Under the pieces are notes generated by a model that was not told where the DNA came from, made no database searches, and saw only the letters and a program-made list of their open reading frames with translations. From positions 3,667,057-3,731,056 of the forward strand of contig CM064691.1 in the NCBI GenBank assembly GCA_032717465.1: a DNA stretch of 64,000 bases, written 5' to 3'. Origin of the DNA: Coenobita brevimanus. Lineage: Eukaryota > Arthropoda > Malacostraca > Decapoda > Coenobitidae. Both the position numbers and the translations under genes were made by a program. Positions 34,499 to 45,564 of the stretch are shown piece after piece; the stretch's first letter is position 1; each line of letters begins with the position of its first letter.

Positions 34499-34592
34499 CT
34501 ACCGTTTCAGGGTATTATCGGAGGTTAATAGTGGGAAAGGAATAACTACCGTTTCAGGGTATTATCGGAGGTTAATAGTGGGAAAAGAAGCT
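34499..34592 (+). repeat. Recent 47-bp tandem duplication
   Basis: ACCGTTTCAGGGTATTATCG starts at 34501 and again at 34548 and the copies are almost identical over 47 bp. Confidence 0.9.
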
Positions 34593-35660
34593 TCGCAGTT
34601 ATGAGCTGGTATTCGAACGACTGTGCATTTATTACCATTTCTGCATGATTTTACATACAGTAGAATGAGGCGAAATGGGTTAAACCCTACAAGTAATGTT
34701 GGTATTGGAAGTCAGTGCACCAGATTAATGAAAGCCGATCGCATATAACATCCAATGGAATGTATAAAATGATAATCTATTGAGAAAGTAAAGCATTCAC
34801 AAGTATTAACTTACAAGTGTCAGTGATACAATACTCAGTAACGAGTGGTTCAGTAAGCCCTGGTTTCGCTGCTAATAAAAGAACGAGTAGTGGTGTTAAA
34901 CACTGGCCTTGTTTTGATTTTCTCAAGCAGTTTTTCGGGCCGAAACCAGGAGAGAAATGAGAGATGAGGTTTGGGCACTTTCACACCAGCCATTGTTCGG
35001 GCCATATCTTTAGCTAATCGCCTAACAAAGACTATGAGACTTTTCTTCAGTTAAATTGTTCGTTGTCGAGCGAAATACTATTACAGTGTCAGTGCTTAAC
35101 TTTAGTACAAACGGGAGAACTTTTGTAAAGTTTGGTGCCCCGGTCAACTCAGGTGTGGAAGTTACTAGAATAAGGTCATATATTATACAATATTAATCTT
35201 GGGTGTATATGTTATTGCCACTATTTAACATTATTGGCTGATCAAGAGTATGGTTAAATTTCTTCATATTATTATTAAACTGGTTTTTGAAGTAAAGCAA
35301 ACCGTTTGGTACTTGAAAGTCGTTGTAGCTGTTTTGGGGTTTATTTTCTCGTGTATGGTATTCTGTTTATGAATTTGTATATCTTTTATGGTTATGGTGG
35401 TAGTTCATTAATTGTTACTGCTTTCCATGTCTCTTATCCTAGGTGAATCCTGAGTCTTGCAAAAGTATATTTGATGATATAATTATCTTGGGGACACTCA
35501 GGAGGGAGTGACAGTAAGTATGCTGTATTTTAGTCCTTTTTCTTTTCTTTTCTGTTATTTTTCTCCCTTTTTTCTTTGGTAAGTAGGAGAGTTCTTTGGG
35601 CTATTTCAGTAATGAAGATAAATAAGAAAAAAAAAATGAGGTTCAGCATGTAGGCTGTGT
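34593..35660. other. No recognised gene
   Basis: About 1 kb of AT-rich sequence without supportable features. Confidence 0.35.
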
Positions 35661-35669
35661 GTGCAGCAT

Positions 35670-35770
35670 AAATCACGTTGGCAACCCCCTGGGGATGAGG
35701 GAAAAGAATACTTCCCCAGTATCCCCATTTGTTGTAAGAGGCGATTAAAAGGAGTCTTTTTGTCTCCAGT
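35670..35770. repeat. Likely fragment of a dispersed repeat
   Basis: CCCCTGGGGATGAGGGAAAA, then CTTCCCCAGTATCCCC and TTGTAAGAGGCGATTAAAAGG. This resembles, from memory, a repeat common in crustacean sequence, but no second copy is seen here. Confidence 0.3.
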
Positions 35771-35940
35771 CTTTCTCTCCCTACGTCCCTCTTCTTTCTG
35801 TCTTTCCTCTCTTGGTTTTTCCGTGTTTCTTCCAGCCTTTGTTTTTCCTCTACTCCTATCACATTTGACGTTTGGTTTCACGGTATGAATAATTTAAGAA
35901 CCTCCCATTGACATCAAAGCTTCTCCTTCCTACAGTAGGT

Positions 35941-36838
35941 CAAGCGCTTCAGCCAGCTGACCATCAAGCCACTTCATCGCCAAACCAATTTAGCTCCAAG
36001 CCAGTTAAGTCTCAAGCCGCTTCATCGCCAAATCACTTCATCACAAAGCAACTTCAATGGAAAATCCACTTACATACCAATGCCACTTCAACGCCAAGAT
36101 CACTTCAATACCAAGACCACCTCAGTGCCAATCCATTACAACGCCAAGACCATATCTGCTCCAGGATCATTATCACTCTCACAATTATTTCAACGCCAAG
36201 GTCATTTTTGTGCCAGGACCACTTCTTCACCGGGACCACTTCTATCCACTTCTGTTCCAGGGCCACTTCTGCACAGGAACCACTTCTGCGCTGAGACCAC
36301 TTCAATGACAAATCCACTTCAATGACAGAACCACTTCAATGACAGAACCACTTCAATAACAGGTCCACTTCAATGATAGAACAATTCAAATGCCAGGACC
36401 ACCTCAATGCCAGGACGATTTCAACGCCAAGACCATTTCTGCCTCAAGCCCACTTCAGCCATTGCAACGCCAAACCCTCTTCAACGCCAAGTCCACCCCA
36501 ATGTCAAGCCCACTTCAAAGCCAAGTCCATTTGATCAATTCAGTGCCAAGACAACTTCAACGTCAAAACCACTTCTGTGCCAAAACCACTTGTACACAAA
36601 GACCGCTTCAATGCCAAGACCACTTCAATGCCAAGACCACTTCAATGCCAAGACCACTTCAATGCCAAGACCACTTCAACGCCAAGACCACTTCAACGCC
36701 AAGACCACTTCAACGCCAAGACCACTTCAATGCCAAGACCACTTCAATGCCAAGACCACTTCAATGCCAAGACCACTTCAATGCCAAGACCACTTCAACG
36801 CCAAGACCACTTCAACGCCAAGACCACATCAACGCCAT
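35941..36838 (+). repeat. 17-bp minisatellite (CACTTCAAYGCCAAGAC)n with higher-order units
   Basis: The right part (36605-36838) is a clean array of 17-bp units differing mainly at one site, AATGCC (T type) or AACGCC (C type). The order is T T T T C C C T T T T C C C, a 7-unit (119-bp) higher-order repeat present twice. To the left (35941-36600) the same unit is degraded. Because 17 is not a multiple of 3 and the unit has no stops, all three plus frames stay open; the apparent proteins are not genes. Confidence 0.93.
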
Positions 36839-36971
36839 GATGCTTCTACATCTTCCCGGTTTCTGTTCAATTGCTGGTCATATATCTTTCCTCTGATTAG
36901 TGCCTGGCGCTTGGAATCCAATATTAAATTCAGTCACGCTAGGAAACCAGTAAATCTGTTTGGTATCACGG

Positions 36972-36975
<4 letters not shown>

Positions 36976-37026
<51 letters not shown>
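36976..37026. repeat. (GT)n microsatellite
   Basis: Perfect GT run. Confidence 0.97.
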
Positions 37027-37027
<1 letters not shown>

Positions 37028-37779
37028 GCCATGATATAGCTACAATTTATTATTAATTTACGATGAACAGGAACTGAGCGTTTGATTATTCTTCTAAATC
37101 ATCAGTTTCAATGAAATATTTCTTTGCGAGCTGTTGAACTTAAAATGTCTGACTAATCTTGTCATCAAAAAATGGGAAAATCGTCAGTCTGATGAAGATT
37201 TAGAACTGCATCTGTTGACGTATTTGGAATGTTCTCAGAATGATATAGAACGTCATACTTAAGTGTAGCAAGATTATAGTAGATTTTTCTTCCTCGACTA
37301 ATCAGCAGGTATCTATATGCCAGTAATCAGCACGGTTATAGAAAACAGCAGCTTGTAAAAAAATCTTGCCAATGAAAACCCAGTTTTCGAAAATACACAC
37401 CCAAAACTTTAAGTAATTATTCAACGGGACTACAATTTTAAGCCCTATAAAACCAGTGTGAGTTTTAAAAAGTATAAAAGCATAGGCTTCTACTCTGTCA
37501 CCTTCTGAGGATTTGTGAAGACTTTTATTTTTTTTAATGTCTGAGAACTTCTAAACTGAATACAAATATCTGGTGGTACAGAAAAAAAAATCATGGCCGT
37601 CAGAAGATTACCAGATGAGACCAATACAGTATTTTGTGGTGGCCGCTAGAACCTTTCCGGGAGCCACTGGTTGAGGTAAGCGTAATTGCTGTGGCCACTA
37701 ATGTACTGTAAATGTTCTTAGCAGTATAAGTCCGTCTCCGGCTACACCCACAGAGGTCACCCCCCCACCCACCTGCTTT

Positions 37780-38410
37780 CCCCCATGGACGTGATCATGC
37801 ATGAACTAATTTTCCCCTATCGATCTGTATTCCCCATGGATGAATTACCTTAAACAGCCTAGAGCTATTCCCAATGTACTTATTTTCTCACCATGGAGAC
37901 ACACGTTTTCCCTACACTGACGCATTTTTCTTTCATGGATTTGTTGCCCCGTTGAACGTATTATTACCCACTAGACCTGATTTTCCCTCATGAGCTACCT
38001 TCATCGTTGGAGCTTTTCTCACATGACCTGTACTCATAAAGGAGCTATATGGGCTTAACTATTGCCCCGTGAACCTATAATTCCCTGTTAGGCCTGTTTC
38101 CCATGGCATTACCTTCTATGTATGGGATGGCACGTACTCTTTCATTAACTTATTTTCCAATGGACCTTTGTCCCAGACGTAACTATTTTTACCCATTGGA
38201 GCAGTTTTACCACTTGGGTCCATTTCTCAAGAGGCATATTTTCTGTCATGAACCATTTCCCACCATAGGCCTATTTTCCTCACTCTGGGGCTTACCTGTT
38301 CCCCTATGGACCTATACACGTTCTATGGGGTGGACTTGCCTGCTCTCCATATGGGTTTATTTTTCCACATGGAAGTTAACCTATTCCCCCATGGACCTAC
38401 TGTTCACTGA
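37780..38410 (+). repeat. Decayed minisatellite, unit about 19-24 bp
   Basis: The words CCCATGGACCTATTTTCC and variants (CCCCATGGATGAATTAC, CCAATGGACCTTTGTCCC, CCCCCATGGACCTACTG) recur every 19-24 bp over about 600 bp. The 110-codon frame at 38103-38435 follows from this repeat. Confidence 0.6.
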
Positions 38411-38859
38411 CTGTGTCAACATCAGAATTGTATGACTGTGGTGGAACCCAAAACCTTGAAATTCAATACGTTGAGCTGTAGCCTACTAGGCCTATGGGTC
38501 TATTATGCGCATAAAATTGGAAACGTAAGGTGACCTCATATGATGCCCACAAGTTATGATGAGCTGTGGTGTGTTGCAGGGGGAGGGTGATGAGGTCTGG
38601 ATCTTTGAAAATCGGTATACTTACTGCGCACTACTTCTTCTGAAAAGTTGCATGCCCAAAGATAGCCCATTGTTGAGATACATTGTTCAAAGTCAGTGAT
38701 GTGCCGGGAGTTATGAGAGAGGGGACCAAGAACCCTTAAAAAGAGTTGTCTGGGTCTTTAATCAAGGGTGGATGGCACAATGAGGGCAACTTGAGCTTGC
38801 ACTCCACCGGTTTCATGTTTCTCATGAACCTGGGGTTACAACTAATAAAGGTGGCCCAG

Positions 38860-39160
38860 ACACAGAGATGCCTCCTTCACAAACTGTGGGGCAGGATAGA
38901 ATGAGGGGGAAAAAAGATGGAAATGTTGAAATTTATGAATTATAATGCTTGGATATGTTGGATACAATGGAGGCTGATTAGGACAGTTTATGTAATCGTA
39001 AGTGAAACTGGGGAGAAGGGGGAGAGGGGGACTTAAGATGAGGTGGAGAGGCATACGAATGAGGATGTTGTGAACTGAAGAAGGGACAGCTTGATGGCAG
39101 ACAGGACAGCATGGATTCGATATGTTCATGGCCACCTTCTTTCGAATTCAGGCATGTGAC
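38860..39160 (+). mobile_element. LINE-C-like 3' coding relic
   Basis: Plus strand reads RLIRTVYVIVSETGEKGERG, (stop), DEVERHTNEDVV, then ADRTAWIRYVHGHLL, which follows the RLTKRVYVGEVEGGRGRGRP...DGVERYMREGGV...DRVTWRRFVCGHPL layout of the family. No tail microsatellite is attached. Confidence 0.5.
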
Positions 39161-39246
39161 TATAAAGAGATGAGCATTTCAACGGTATTACCTCTCTGGT
39201 GTCTTTAGTTTCTTGAGATGCTGTTTTTCCTCACCAAAAAGCTAAT

Positions 39247-39253
39247 AATGATG

Positions 39254-39299
<46 letters not shown>

Positions 39300-39490
39300 G
39301 AAGAAGAAGAAGAAGCAGACGAAGACGAAGAAGAAGAAGACGAAGACGAAGAAGAAGAAGAAGAAGACGAAGACGAAGAAGAAGAAGACGACGACGAAGA
39401 AGAAGAAGAAGAAGAAGAAGAAGACGAAGACGAAGAAGAAGAAGAAGAAGACGAAGACGAAGAAGAAGAAGAAGAAGAAGAAGAAAAATA
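39247..39490. repeat. (AAT)n-(GAA/GAC)n trinucleotide repeat
   Basis: AAT units to about 39297 then GAA with regular GAC interspersed. Poly-Arg, poly-Ser and poly-Leu frames over it are artefacts. Confidence 0.95.
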
Positions 39491-39540
39491 AGAATAGTAA
39501 TAACAGTAATAATAATAGTAAATATCAGCAATCATTATTA

Positions 39541-40226
39541 ATCTATCTATCTATCTATCTATAGCCCGACGCCCTAATCCCGCAAAGGGTGGCCGCAGAC
39601 AAAACGCCTCCAAGTCACTCTGTCACCCACCAATTGACTACCCTCCCCCCAACTCACCCCCCCCTCCCTCATATACCTCTCAACTCCATCCCTCCACCTC
39701 ATCCTCGGTCTACCCCTCCCTCTCCCTCCCTCCACCTCACCTACATACACCCTCTTAGTCAGTCTTTCATTCTCCATTCTCTCCACATGTCCAAACCACC
39801 TCAGTGTATTTCTCCTAATCTTTTCAACCACATCCACATCTACCCCACAACGTTCCTTCACTTCTTCATTCGTCAACCTGTCCCTCCACGTCACTCCACA
39901 TGCTCCTCTCAAGTAACTCATTTCCACTGCTCTCACTCTTGACTTGTTCCCCTCTTGCAAGGTCCACGCCTCGCTTCCATACGTCAGGGTAGGGATCACA
40001 ATACCATCATGCAGTGACTTCTTAACTTCCATGCTCACCTCCCTATTTCTCATCACTGCTTTCAGTGTACCAACAACCTTTCTTCCCTGCTGTACCCTTT
40101 CACGTACTTCATCCCCCAAAGTTCCATCCTTACTCATCACACTACCCAAGTACTTGAATGCACTCACATTCTCCATATCCTCACCATCCAACCTCACTGC
40201 ACACTCTGTGACTTCATTCCTCTCAT
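39541..40226 (-). mobile_element. LINE-C, cleanest 3' copy (RTE-like), open frame
   Basis: An unbroken minus-strand frame encodes the C-terminal part of a LINE ORF2: EVTECAVRLDGEDMENVSAF, KYLGSVMSKDG, VQQGRKVVGTL, YGSEAWTLQEGNKSRV, CGVDVDVVEKI, NTLRWFGHVERMENERLTKR, GGRGRGRPRMRWRDGVERYM, WRRFVCGHPLRD, stop at about 39574. The palm with [Y/F]ADD is absent through 5' truncation. The 3' end is CGGGATTAGGGCGTCGGGCT followed by (ATAG)n. The open frame suggests recent insertion. The upstream start codon seen in the frame belongs to flanking DNA. Confidence 0.85.
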
Positions 40227-40239
40227 TATTAATACATAA

Positions 40240-41160
40240 ATATATAAAAACAAGTAAAAAATGAATAATGGGCCATCTTAACCGTGGGGATATCGTGTGT
40301 GTAAAAATGTAACTTGGTAACCGAAACATGGCATCCACATGCTAAAATGCACAGAGGAGAGGAACTGGGGCAGAGGGGACTGTGGAGAGAGTAAAGACAG
40401 TTTAGAAACATGAATCTCGATGTGTAAAACTACAGTAACTAGTACTGGTTATGGACGGTATTCTTTGCCTGCACGCCGTCACTGAGATATATCCATCCAC
40501 TAAGCTTCCACCAAAGGCCTATTTAGTAAGTGCATGGGTTCCATAGCAAAGTACTCTGATGACTTAGTGAGGTACGGCATCCATTGCCTGCGGTGCATCA
40601 AGCGTGGGAGGGGTGACGAGAGAGAAACCTGGAAAACTGATTAACTTCATCTTTATCTTACGGTCAGTTTATGAGCGATGTAGTAAAATTGAAAGTAGTC
40701 GTATTTCTGAGAACCAGCTTCCATTACCTTTGAGTACTGCGAGATGTGGAAGGACGTATAACCTTAAAAGTCGATAGGCTTTGTCTTTACCCTAGGCATA
40801 TTATGCACAAAGAGCAACACAGGCAAAGGTGGTTCTTAGATTAATGTATTACAAAGCATTGGTGGATCCGACAGTTTTTTAAAAGCATGCACTATAGTAT
40901 CCCTTCATTCACAAAGGAGTACAGTTACGCTGGTTGAAAGAGTATTAACAAAAAGTTTACAAGATGATCAGTACATGCATGGTCGACGTGAGTAAAATAA
41001 CAAGTCTCTTCACGAAAAAGGCTGTCTTTTCCAACCACACTGAATAAGGAAGGGTGCATAAGAGAGCTGAATCTTGCAGGAAGGAAAGCAAGGATTCTTA
41101 CCAAGCATAAGGAGAGATTTCATTCGTACTCATTTGCACTCTAATTCAGTTTTAGCAGAC
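40240..41160. other. Possible very old LINE relic, otherwise nothing
   Basis: At 40850-41060 short plus-strand pieces (YYKALVDPTVF, LHSQRSTVTLVERV) resemble the YKALVRP...LERVQR region of CR1-type elements. No continuous frame. The rest is unrecognised. Confidence 0.25.
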
Positions 41161-41216
41161 TCTCTAAAGCAGTGGTTCTTAACCTTTTTTCTTGGCGACC
41201 CAAAATCCATAAGATG

Positions 41217-41219
<3 letters not shown>

Positions 41220-41272
<53 letters not shown>
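41220..41272. repeat. (AT)n tail of nested SINE-2
   Basis: Pure AT run between the hAT left end and the SINE-2 3' end; it is probably the SINE tail. Confidence 0.9.
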
Positions 41273-41276
<4 letters not shown>

Positions 41277-41620
41277 TGTGCGACTCTGGGCAAAGGCTCA
41301 GGGCCTATTTCTTGGGGGCAGTTGCCTATCCCAAGGCCCAGTAGTTCTCCTAAACCTCCACATGTCACCACTTCGGCGCTAACACCCACCGTCCATATTG
41401 AATACATGCTAGGGCTGTCTCATACAGGACTAGCGTATTGGTATTAGCGGGGGTACTTTTACGACATGTCGGCGGGTCATCTGGTAGATCAGGAAAGTCT
41501 GCTTTTTTAGGAAATTCAAATCCTTAAACTGTTCCCTGCCCCAGCAGGGATTCGATCCTGGGTCCATTAGGATTGCAAGCCGCCTCTCTACCGATTCAGC
41601 CACCGCCTCCCCCAAACCCT
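41273..41620 (-). mobile_element. SINE-2, full copy nested in the hAT element
   Basis: Minus strand starts GGTTTGGGGGAGGCGGTGGC, with A-box-like TGGCTGAATCGGTAGAG and B-box-like GGATCGAATCC, so the head is tRNA-derived. The body shares GTCCTGTATGAGACAGCCCT and other words with 24459-24708. It inserted after the hAT element did. Confidence 0.8.
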
Positions 41621-41980
41621 CGTAAACTTACTCTGCACCAGAACTGAAACAAACATATGTGTCATATCATGTGACTAAAACCAAAGTAATATTTCAATAT
41701 TTTATTGATGTCATAATAAATAAATTTCATTTTTATTATATGTACTTCCTAAGAACTAAAATATCAACTCATTTTGGCAGGAAAAAAATAAATCGAAGAT
41801 CAGAAAATCAAAATAATTCATTCATGTTCATGATACACCTATTTACTCTGACCATTAAGGAGAGAGTCACTATTTTGGATGTTGTCTGAGACATAAAGTA
41901 CTATAATCAGTGAGATCCCTGGCACTGAAAAGTTTCAATCAGCTTCTCAAACCGGGGTGATTTAGATGACAGACTGCATC

Positions 41981-43100
41981 TTAGGTCATGCTATGGTTGT
42001 AGACGGTTTCTGTCTCACACAGATGAGTTGTAGCAAAGGGAAGGAGTGCTTTCAGGGCTTCACCTCCAAGAATTTTCTTTTCTTTGTAAACTCTGATCCA
42101 GAATGAGCTCAGTGATTCGTTTTGTTTCCTGAAATCATAACGAAGTGTTTCATCATTCTGAACCTCGATGAGCTGCTCCTGGAGGTAGCTGATGTTCGAA
42201 ATCTCGTCAGGTAAGTCTTCAGCTTCAATGCTGAAGGGATTTCTTACCCAGGCATATTTCATCACATTCTCAGGAATGTAGTGAAAAACTCTTCGATTGG
42301 TCTGGAGATATGTTCCACAATGATGCTTTGGACCTGGGTGAGAGAAAATTTTTCATCTTTCAGAAATTCACTCAAAGATGGAACGACGCAGTCTTCCCAG
42401 TCTCAGTTTTACTCTTCCACAGCTTCAGTTTCCCCTTGAATGCAGTTACCTTCTCTGACAGCCCAACTAATGTCTGATTGTGACCTTGCATTGAAATGTT
42501 CAAGGCGTTAATCTCAGCAAAGATATCTGCAAGATAAGCCATTTGCATCACCTACTTTGAATCAGAGAATCTTTAGGGCCAGTGAATGATTCTTTTTTGC
42601 TAGAAATATCTCAGTCTCGTTCCACATTTCAGGCAACCGTTGGAGCACCCTTCCTCGTGACAGCCACCTAACCTCAGAGTGGTACAACACGTGTACATGT
42701 TCTGAACCAAAATCAAAACACATCCGACTGATGATCCTGGAGGGCACAGCCCTAGATTAATGAAACTGACTACCTGGATGACTTCCTGCATCACTTTCTG
42801 TAACTCAGGTGACAACCCCTGAGAAGCAAGATTCTCACGGTGAAGGAGACAGTGAACAATCAGCACGAATGGATTTTCTTCTTTAACTCTAGCAATGAAG
42901 CCATGACATACTCTCAGCATTGCTGGTGCACAATCACAACAGACATAAAACACTGATTCCACTGAAGCCCTGCTTCCTTGAAGAATGAGTCCACAGTACT
43001 GAAAATATCTTCTCTGGTTGTGGTTGTGTGTAATGGCCGACAGAACAGAAATTCCTCTTCCATGTCTTCTGGACCTCGGTACCGTACGTAAGCCATGAGC
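41981..43100 (-). pseudogene. hAT transposase remnant (ZBED5-like)
   Basis: Minus-strand pieces in order: MAYVRYRGPEDMEEEFLFCR; GLQWNQCFMS; CCDCAPAMLRVCHGFIARVK with the conserved Asp of the first catalytic block; VHCLLHRENLASQGLSPEL; VLYHSEVRWLSRGRVLQRL; then C-terminal WVRNPFSIEAEDLPDEISN, YLQEQLIEVQNDETLRYDF and LLPFATTHLCET. These blocks are typical of ZBED5/SCAND3-like hAT transposases (family knowledge). Frames shift at least three times and the N-terminal BED finger is absent, so it is a pseudogene. The C-terminal dimerisation block is partly present. Confidence 0.88.
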
Positions 43101-43231
43101 TGGCCGTCATTACTCCGAAATGAAAACGGTTAAGTTTTGAAATATAAAATGTACAGTAAAGGTACTCTACTTCCAGTTGTGTGCATGGTAATAATCTTTT
43201 TTTAAGCCAAATGCAATCGCCTACTGTAGGG

Positions 43232-43284
<53 letters not shown>

Positions 43285-43655
43285 TAAAGTGTGAAGTATC
43301 GACAAGTACGGTAATATGTTAAAAAGTAATAGTATACAACATTAATAATATCAGAAATATATTTGTCTCTTGGCGACCCACTCCAAATGGCTTGGCGACC
43401 CAAATCTGGGTCGCGACCCATAGGTGAAGAACCACTTCTCTAAAGCAATATTGCATTACACCTCGCACCACAATAGCTTTTGAGCTTTGCACTGCGATGC
43501 TTTCTGTAAATCTGCTTTGTTTTTATATATCATTAGTCTTTATCTCAAATGTCACACAAATAAGCACGCATATATTTATTTATGGTCTAGTCATAATGTA
43601 GAAGTAAATTTTAGTTTGATGATATTGTGTTTTTTTCACCATCTTTTTGCCCAAG

Positions 43656-43814
<159 letters not shown>

Positions 43815-43999
43815 GCACACGTAGACGCAGACGCAAAGGCACAAAACAAGGTCATAAGAATCTGGCTGGAAAATTGTCAACCCATAAAATTTACTATAAT
43901 AGAAAAATGGAATGATTTGTGAGGAAAGTGGTGTGGAGGAGGACAAAGACATACTTCAGTGCAAGTCAGCCCTAAGAAGCAACTGAACGAAAAGTGAAA

Positions 44000-44200
44000 A
44001 AATACTAAGAAAGCCTATGATGGAGAGATGGTTGAAAGGGGAGGGGGGAGTAAACCAAGAACAGCACAGCATGAAGGTCTGAGTCAAACTGAGAGAGTGA
44101 GGCGTATCATTGGAGTGCTGTTAATGGGCAAGGATAGTAACGTCTGGAGTTCCTTTTGTCGATTTCATCATGCAAATGATGATCATTCAGACAATAAGTG
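44000..44200 (+). mobile_element. Possible LINE C-terminal relic
   Basis: Plus strand reads about 'GVLLMGKDSNVWSSFCRFHHANDDHSDN', which resembles the extreme C-terminus of RTE-type LINE proteins (a W-x-S/R-F...A-DDD pattern). Only this short piece supports it. Confidence 0.25.
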
Positions 44201-44287
44201 GTAAACATGATAATAAACGTAGGAATGTGATAATGTGCTGAACTATAATAGAACAAAACAAACCATTATCGATTGTTAAAAAGTTCT

Positions 44288-44293
44288 TTTAAT
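44288..44293 (-). terminator. ATTAAA poly(A) signal of cuticle gene 2
   Basis: TTTAAT on the plus strand, 90 bp beyond the stop codon of gene 2. Confidence 0.6.
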
Positions 44294-44382
44294 AAATAAG
44301 GCCAGATATACAGAATAAATTATATTACAAGAAGTTGTGAAGGGAATGTAAGGCCATTGGTCAGGTTTCTTCAACGTCATGT

Positions 44383-44706
44383 TTACTTGGACTCATTGGA
44401 ATCGAAGTAGCGGCGCTGGGGAGGAGTGTAACGGGGAGCCTCGACAGTTTCGAAGGATGACTCGTAAGAGTCGGGGTAGCGAGCTTCGCCGTCATACTTG
44501 ACGTCAGCGATATAGCCGTTGTCACCGTCCACGTAGTAGGTCACAGTCTGGCGGCGACCGTCGGGCAGCTGCACGTAGTACGACCCCTGGGTGTTGTCGC
44601 CGTCATGGGTCGCCTGGTGACCGAAGTCGTTGCCTGATTCAGGGTGGTTCACAGCCCAGTTGAAGTCGTACTTGCCATCGCTGGGCTCGTAGGACTCAAA
44701 GGAACC
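44383..44706 (-). CDS. Cuticle gene 2, coding exon 3 (chitin-binding domain)
   Basis: Acceptor CTCTTAG precedes GGT-TCC at 44706. 107 codons plus TAA with no interruption, GC-rich against its surroundings. Encodes residues 30-136. Confidence 0.93.
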   Translation of the reverse strand, partial: GSFESYEPSDGKYDFNWAVNHPESGNDFGHQATHDGDNTQGSYYVQLPDGRRQTVTYYVDGDNGYIADVKYDGEARYPDSYESSFETVEAPRYTPPQRRYFDSNESK

Positions 44707-45537
44707 CTAAGAGAAACGTCATACAAGTCACTCTTCACTGATTGTACAGGAACATCAGAAGTGTGGGACATGTTTTCAATACAGTATTCTTAAGCAAGGC
44801 GTAAGCACGTGTTGTATTAAACAATCTTAGCAATGACACGGCATGAAGAGAGTAAGCGTTATACCTGAGGGACACTGTAGCCACGGAACTCGTCGCTGTC
44901 GGCAGCAGCCACGGCAGCCAGGCCCAGCACGATGAGGATCTGGGTTCATATGCATAAAGGAATGTAATTTTTTGTTACAGTAAATTATTCTTTACTCCAG
45001 GCAGATTTTATCATGACAAATTCTAGCTCGTATTTTTCGCGTTATCATTTACTCTAGTTGTGCAGTGTATGGTAGCTCTACGAATCAAGTTAAATCATAC
45101 ATAAACTTTCCTATACAGCTTTAGTACAAAAACTTTATTAATTCAGGAGTGTAGGGTATTAATGATTGGTATGGCGCAAACAGAATTAATAAAACTACCA
45201 CGATCCTTGTAGAAATTCCTTACCTATTGAAACTTGTGATAAAAAACCGTCCCTGTAAAAGCTGTTTGAAGAAACTTTCGGTGTAGTAATATAGTTTTTG
45301 CTCTGTAGTTTTTACATATTAATATGAATAATTATTTATATTATTTTCTCAGAAAGTATATTGGTATTCAAACTTTTTGGAATAATTTCAGTATGTACAG
45401 TATATGATGGTGCAGTCAGTTTATTATACAGTATGTCTGAACATTATAATGCATCAGTATCTTCTGCTCACCGTTCAGTCGCTAGGACTTAGTATTTGCG
45501 TGCCTAAAAGTTGTTCAAACCCTACCTTGGCGTTCAT
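44383..45537 (-). CDS. Cuticle protein 2, pro-resilin-like RR chitin-binding (3 exons)
   Basis: Spliced coding sequence on the minus strand: 45537-45526, 44939-44865, 44706-44383; 136 aa; both introns phase 0 with GT-AG ends. Signal peptide residues 1-17 (MNAKILIVLGLAAVAAA), cleavage likely before Asp18. The RR chitin-binding domain covers about residues 42-104: YDFNWAV, NDFGHQATHDGDNTQGSYYV, LPDGRRQ, VTYYVDGDNGYIADVKY, GEARYP. The C-terminal part adds a Pro/Arg/Tyr segment (PRYTPPQRRYFD) absent from gene 1 and ends SNESK. Introns are 586 and 158 bp and free of recognisable transposons. It is a convergent paralogue of gene 1, inferred to be a secreted cuticle structural protein. Confidence 0.93.
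44865..44939 (-). CDS. Cuticle gene 2, coding exon 2 (signal peptide + linker)
   Basis: Acceptor GAACCCAG ends at 44940; donor CAG/GTATAA at 44864. 25 codons: ILIVLGLAAVAAAD then SDEFRGYSVPQ. Same length and phase as in gene 1. Confidence 0.9.
45526..45537 (-). CDS. Cuticle gene 2, coding exon 1 (MNAK)
   Basis: ATGAACGCCAAG followed by donor GTAGGG. Joins in frame to the signal peptide exon; the TATA box lies 61 bp upstream. Confidence 0.9.
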
Positions 45538-45564
45538 TGCTGAGTGTAGCTAGGTGTAGACTTA

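Larger units (their letters stand above)
41170..43437 (-). mobile_element. hAT transposon (ZBED/Charlie-like) with 8-bp target duplication
   Basis: The left end CAGTGGTTCTTAACC starts at 41170. The right end, reverse-complemented from 43437, is AAGTGGTTCTTCACC, 13 of 15 matching. Both flanks are CTCTAAAG (41162-41169 and 43438-43445), an exact 8-bp target duplication as expected for hAT. A GGCGACCC word is repeated near both ends. It contains a decayed minus-strand transposase, a nested SINE-2 near its left end and a (GA)n run at 43219-43280. At 2268 bp with an interrupted gene it is non-autonomous now. Confidence 0.9.

Noticed and set aside
35941..36838. Possible CRISPR-like array
   Set aside because: The 17-bp units are directly adjacent with no spacers and the genome is eukaryotic.
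36390..37039. Long plus-strand open frames with Q/H/F/N/K/T repeats
   Set aside because: All three frames are open because the 17-bp unit lacks stop codons; this is minisatellite DNA, not a gene.
39205..39541. Arginine-, serine- and leucine-rich frames of about 100 codons
   Set aside because: They are translations of a GAA/GAC trinucleotide repeat in different frames.
41550..41620. tRNA gene on the minus strand
   Set aside because: It heads a 350-bp repeat shared with 24459-24708, so it is a tRNA-derived SINE.
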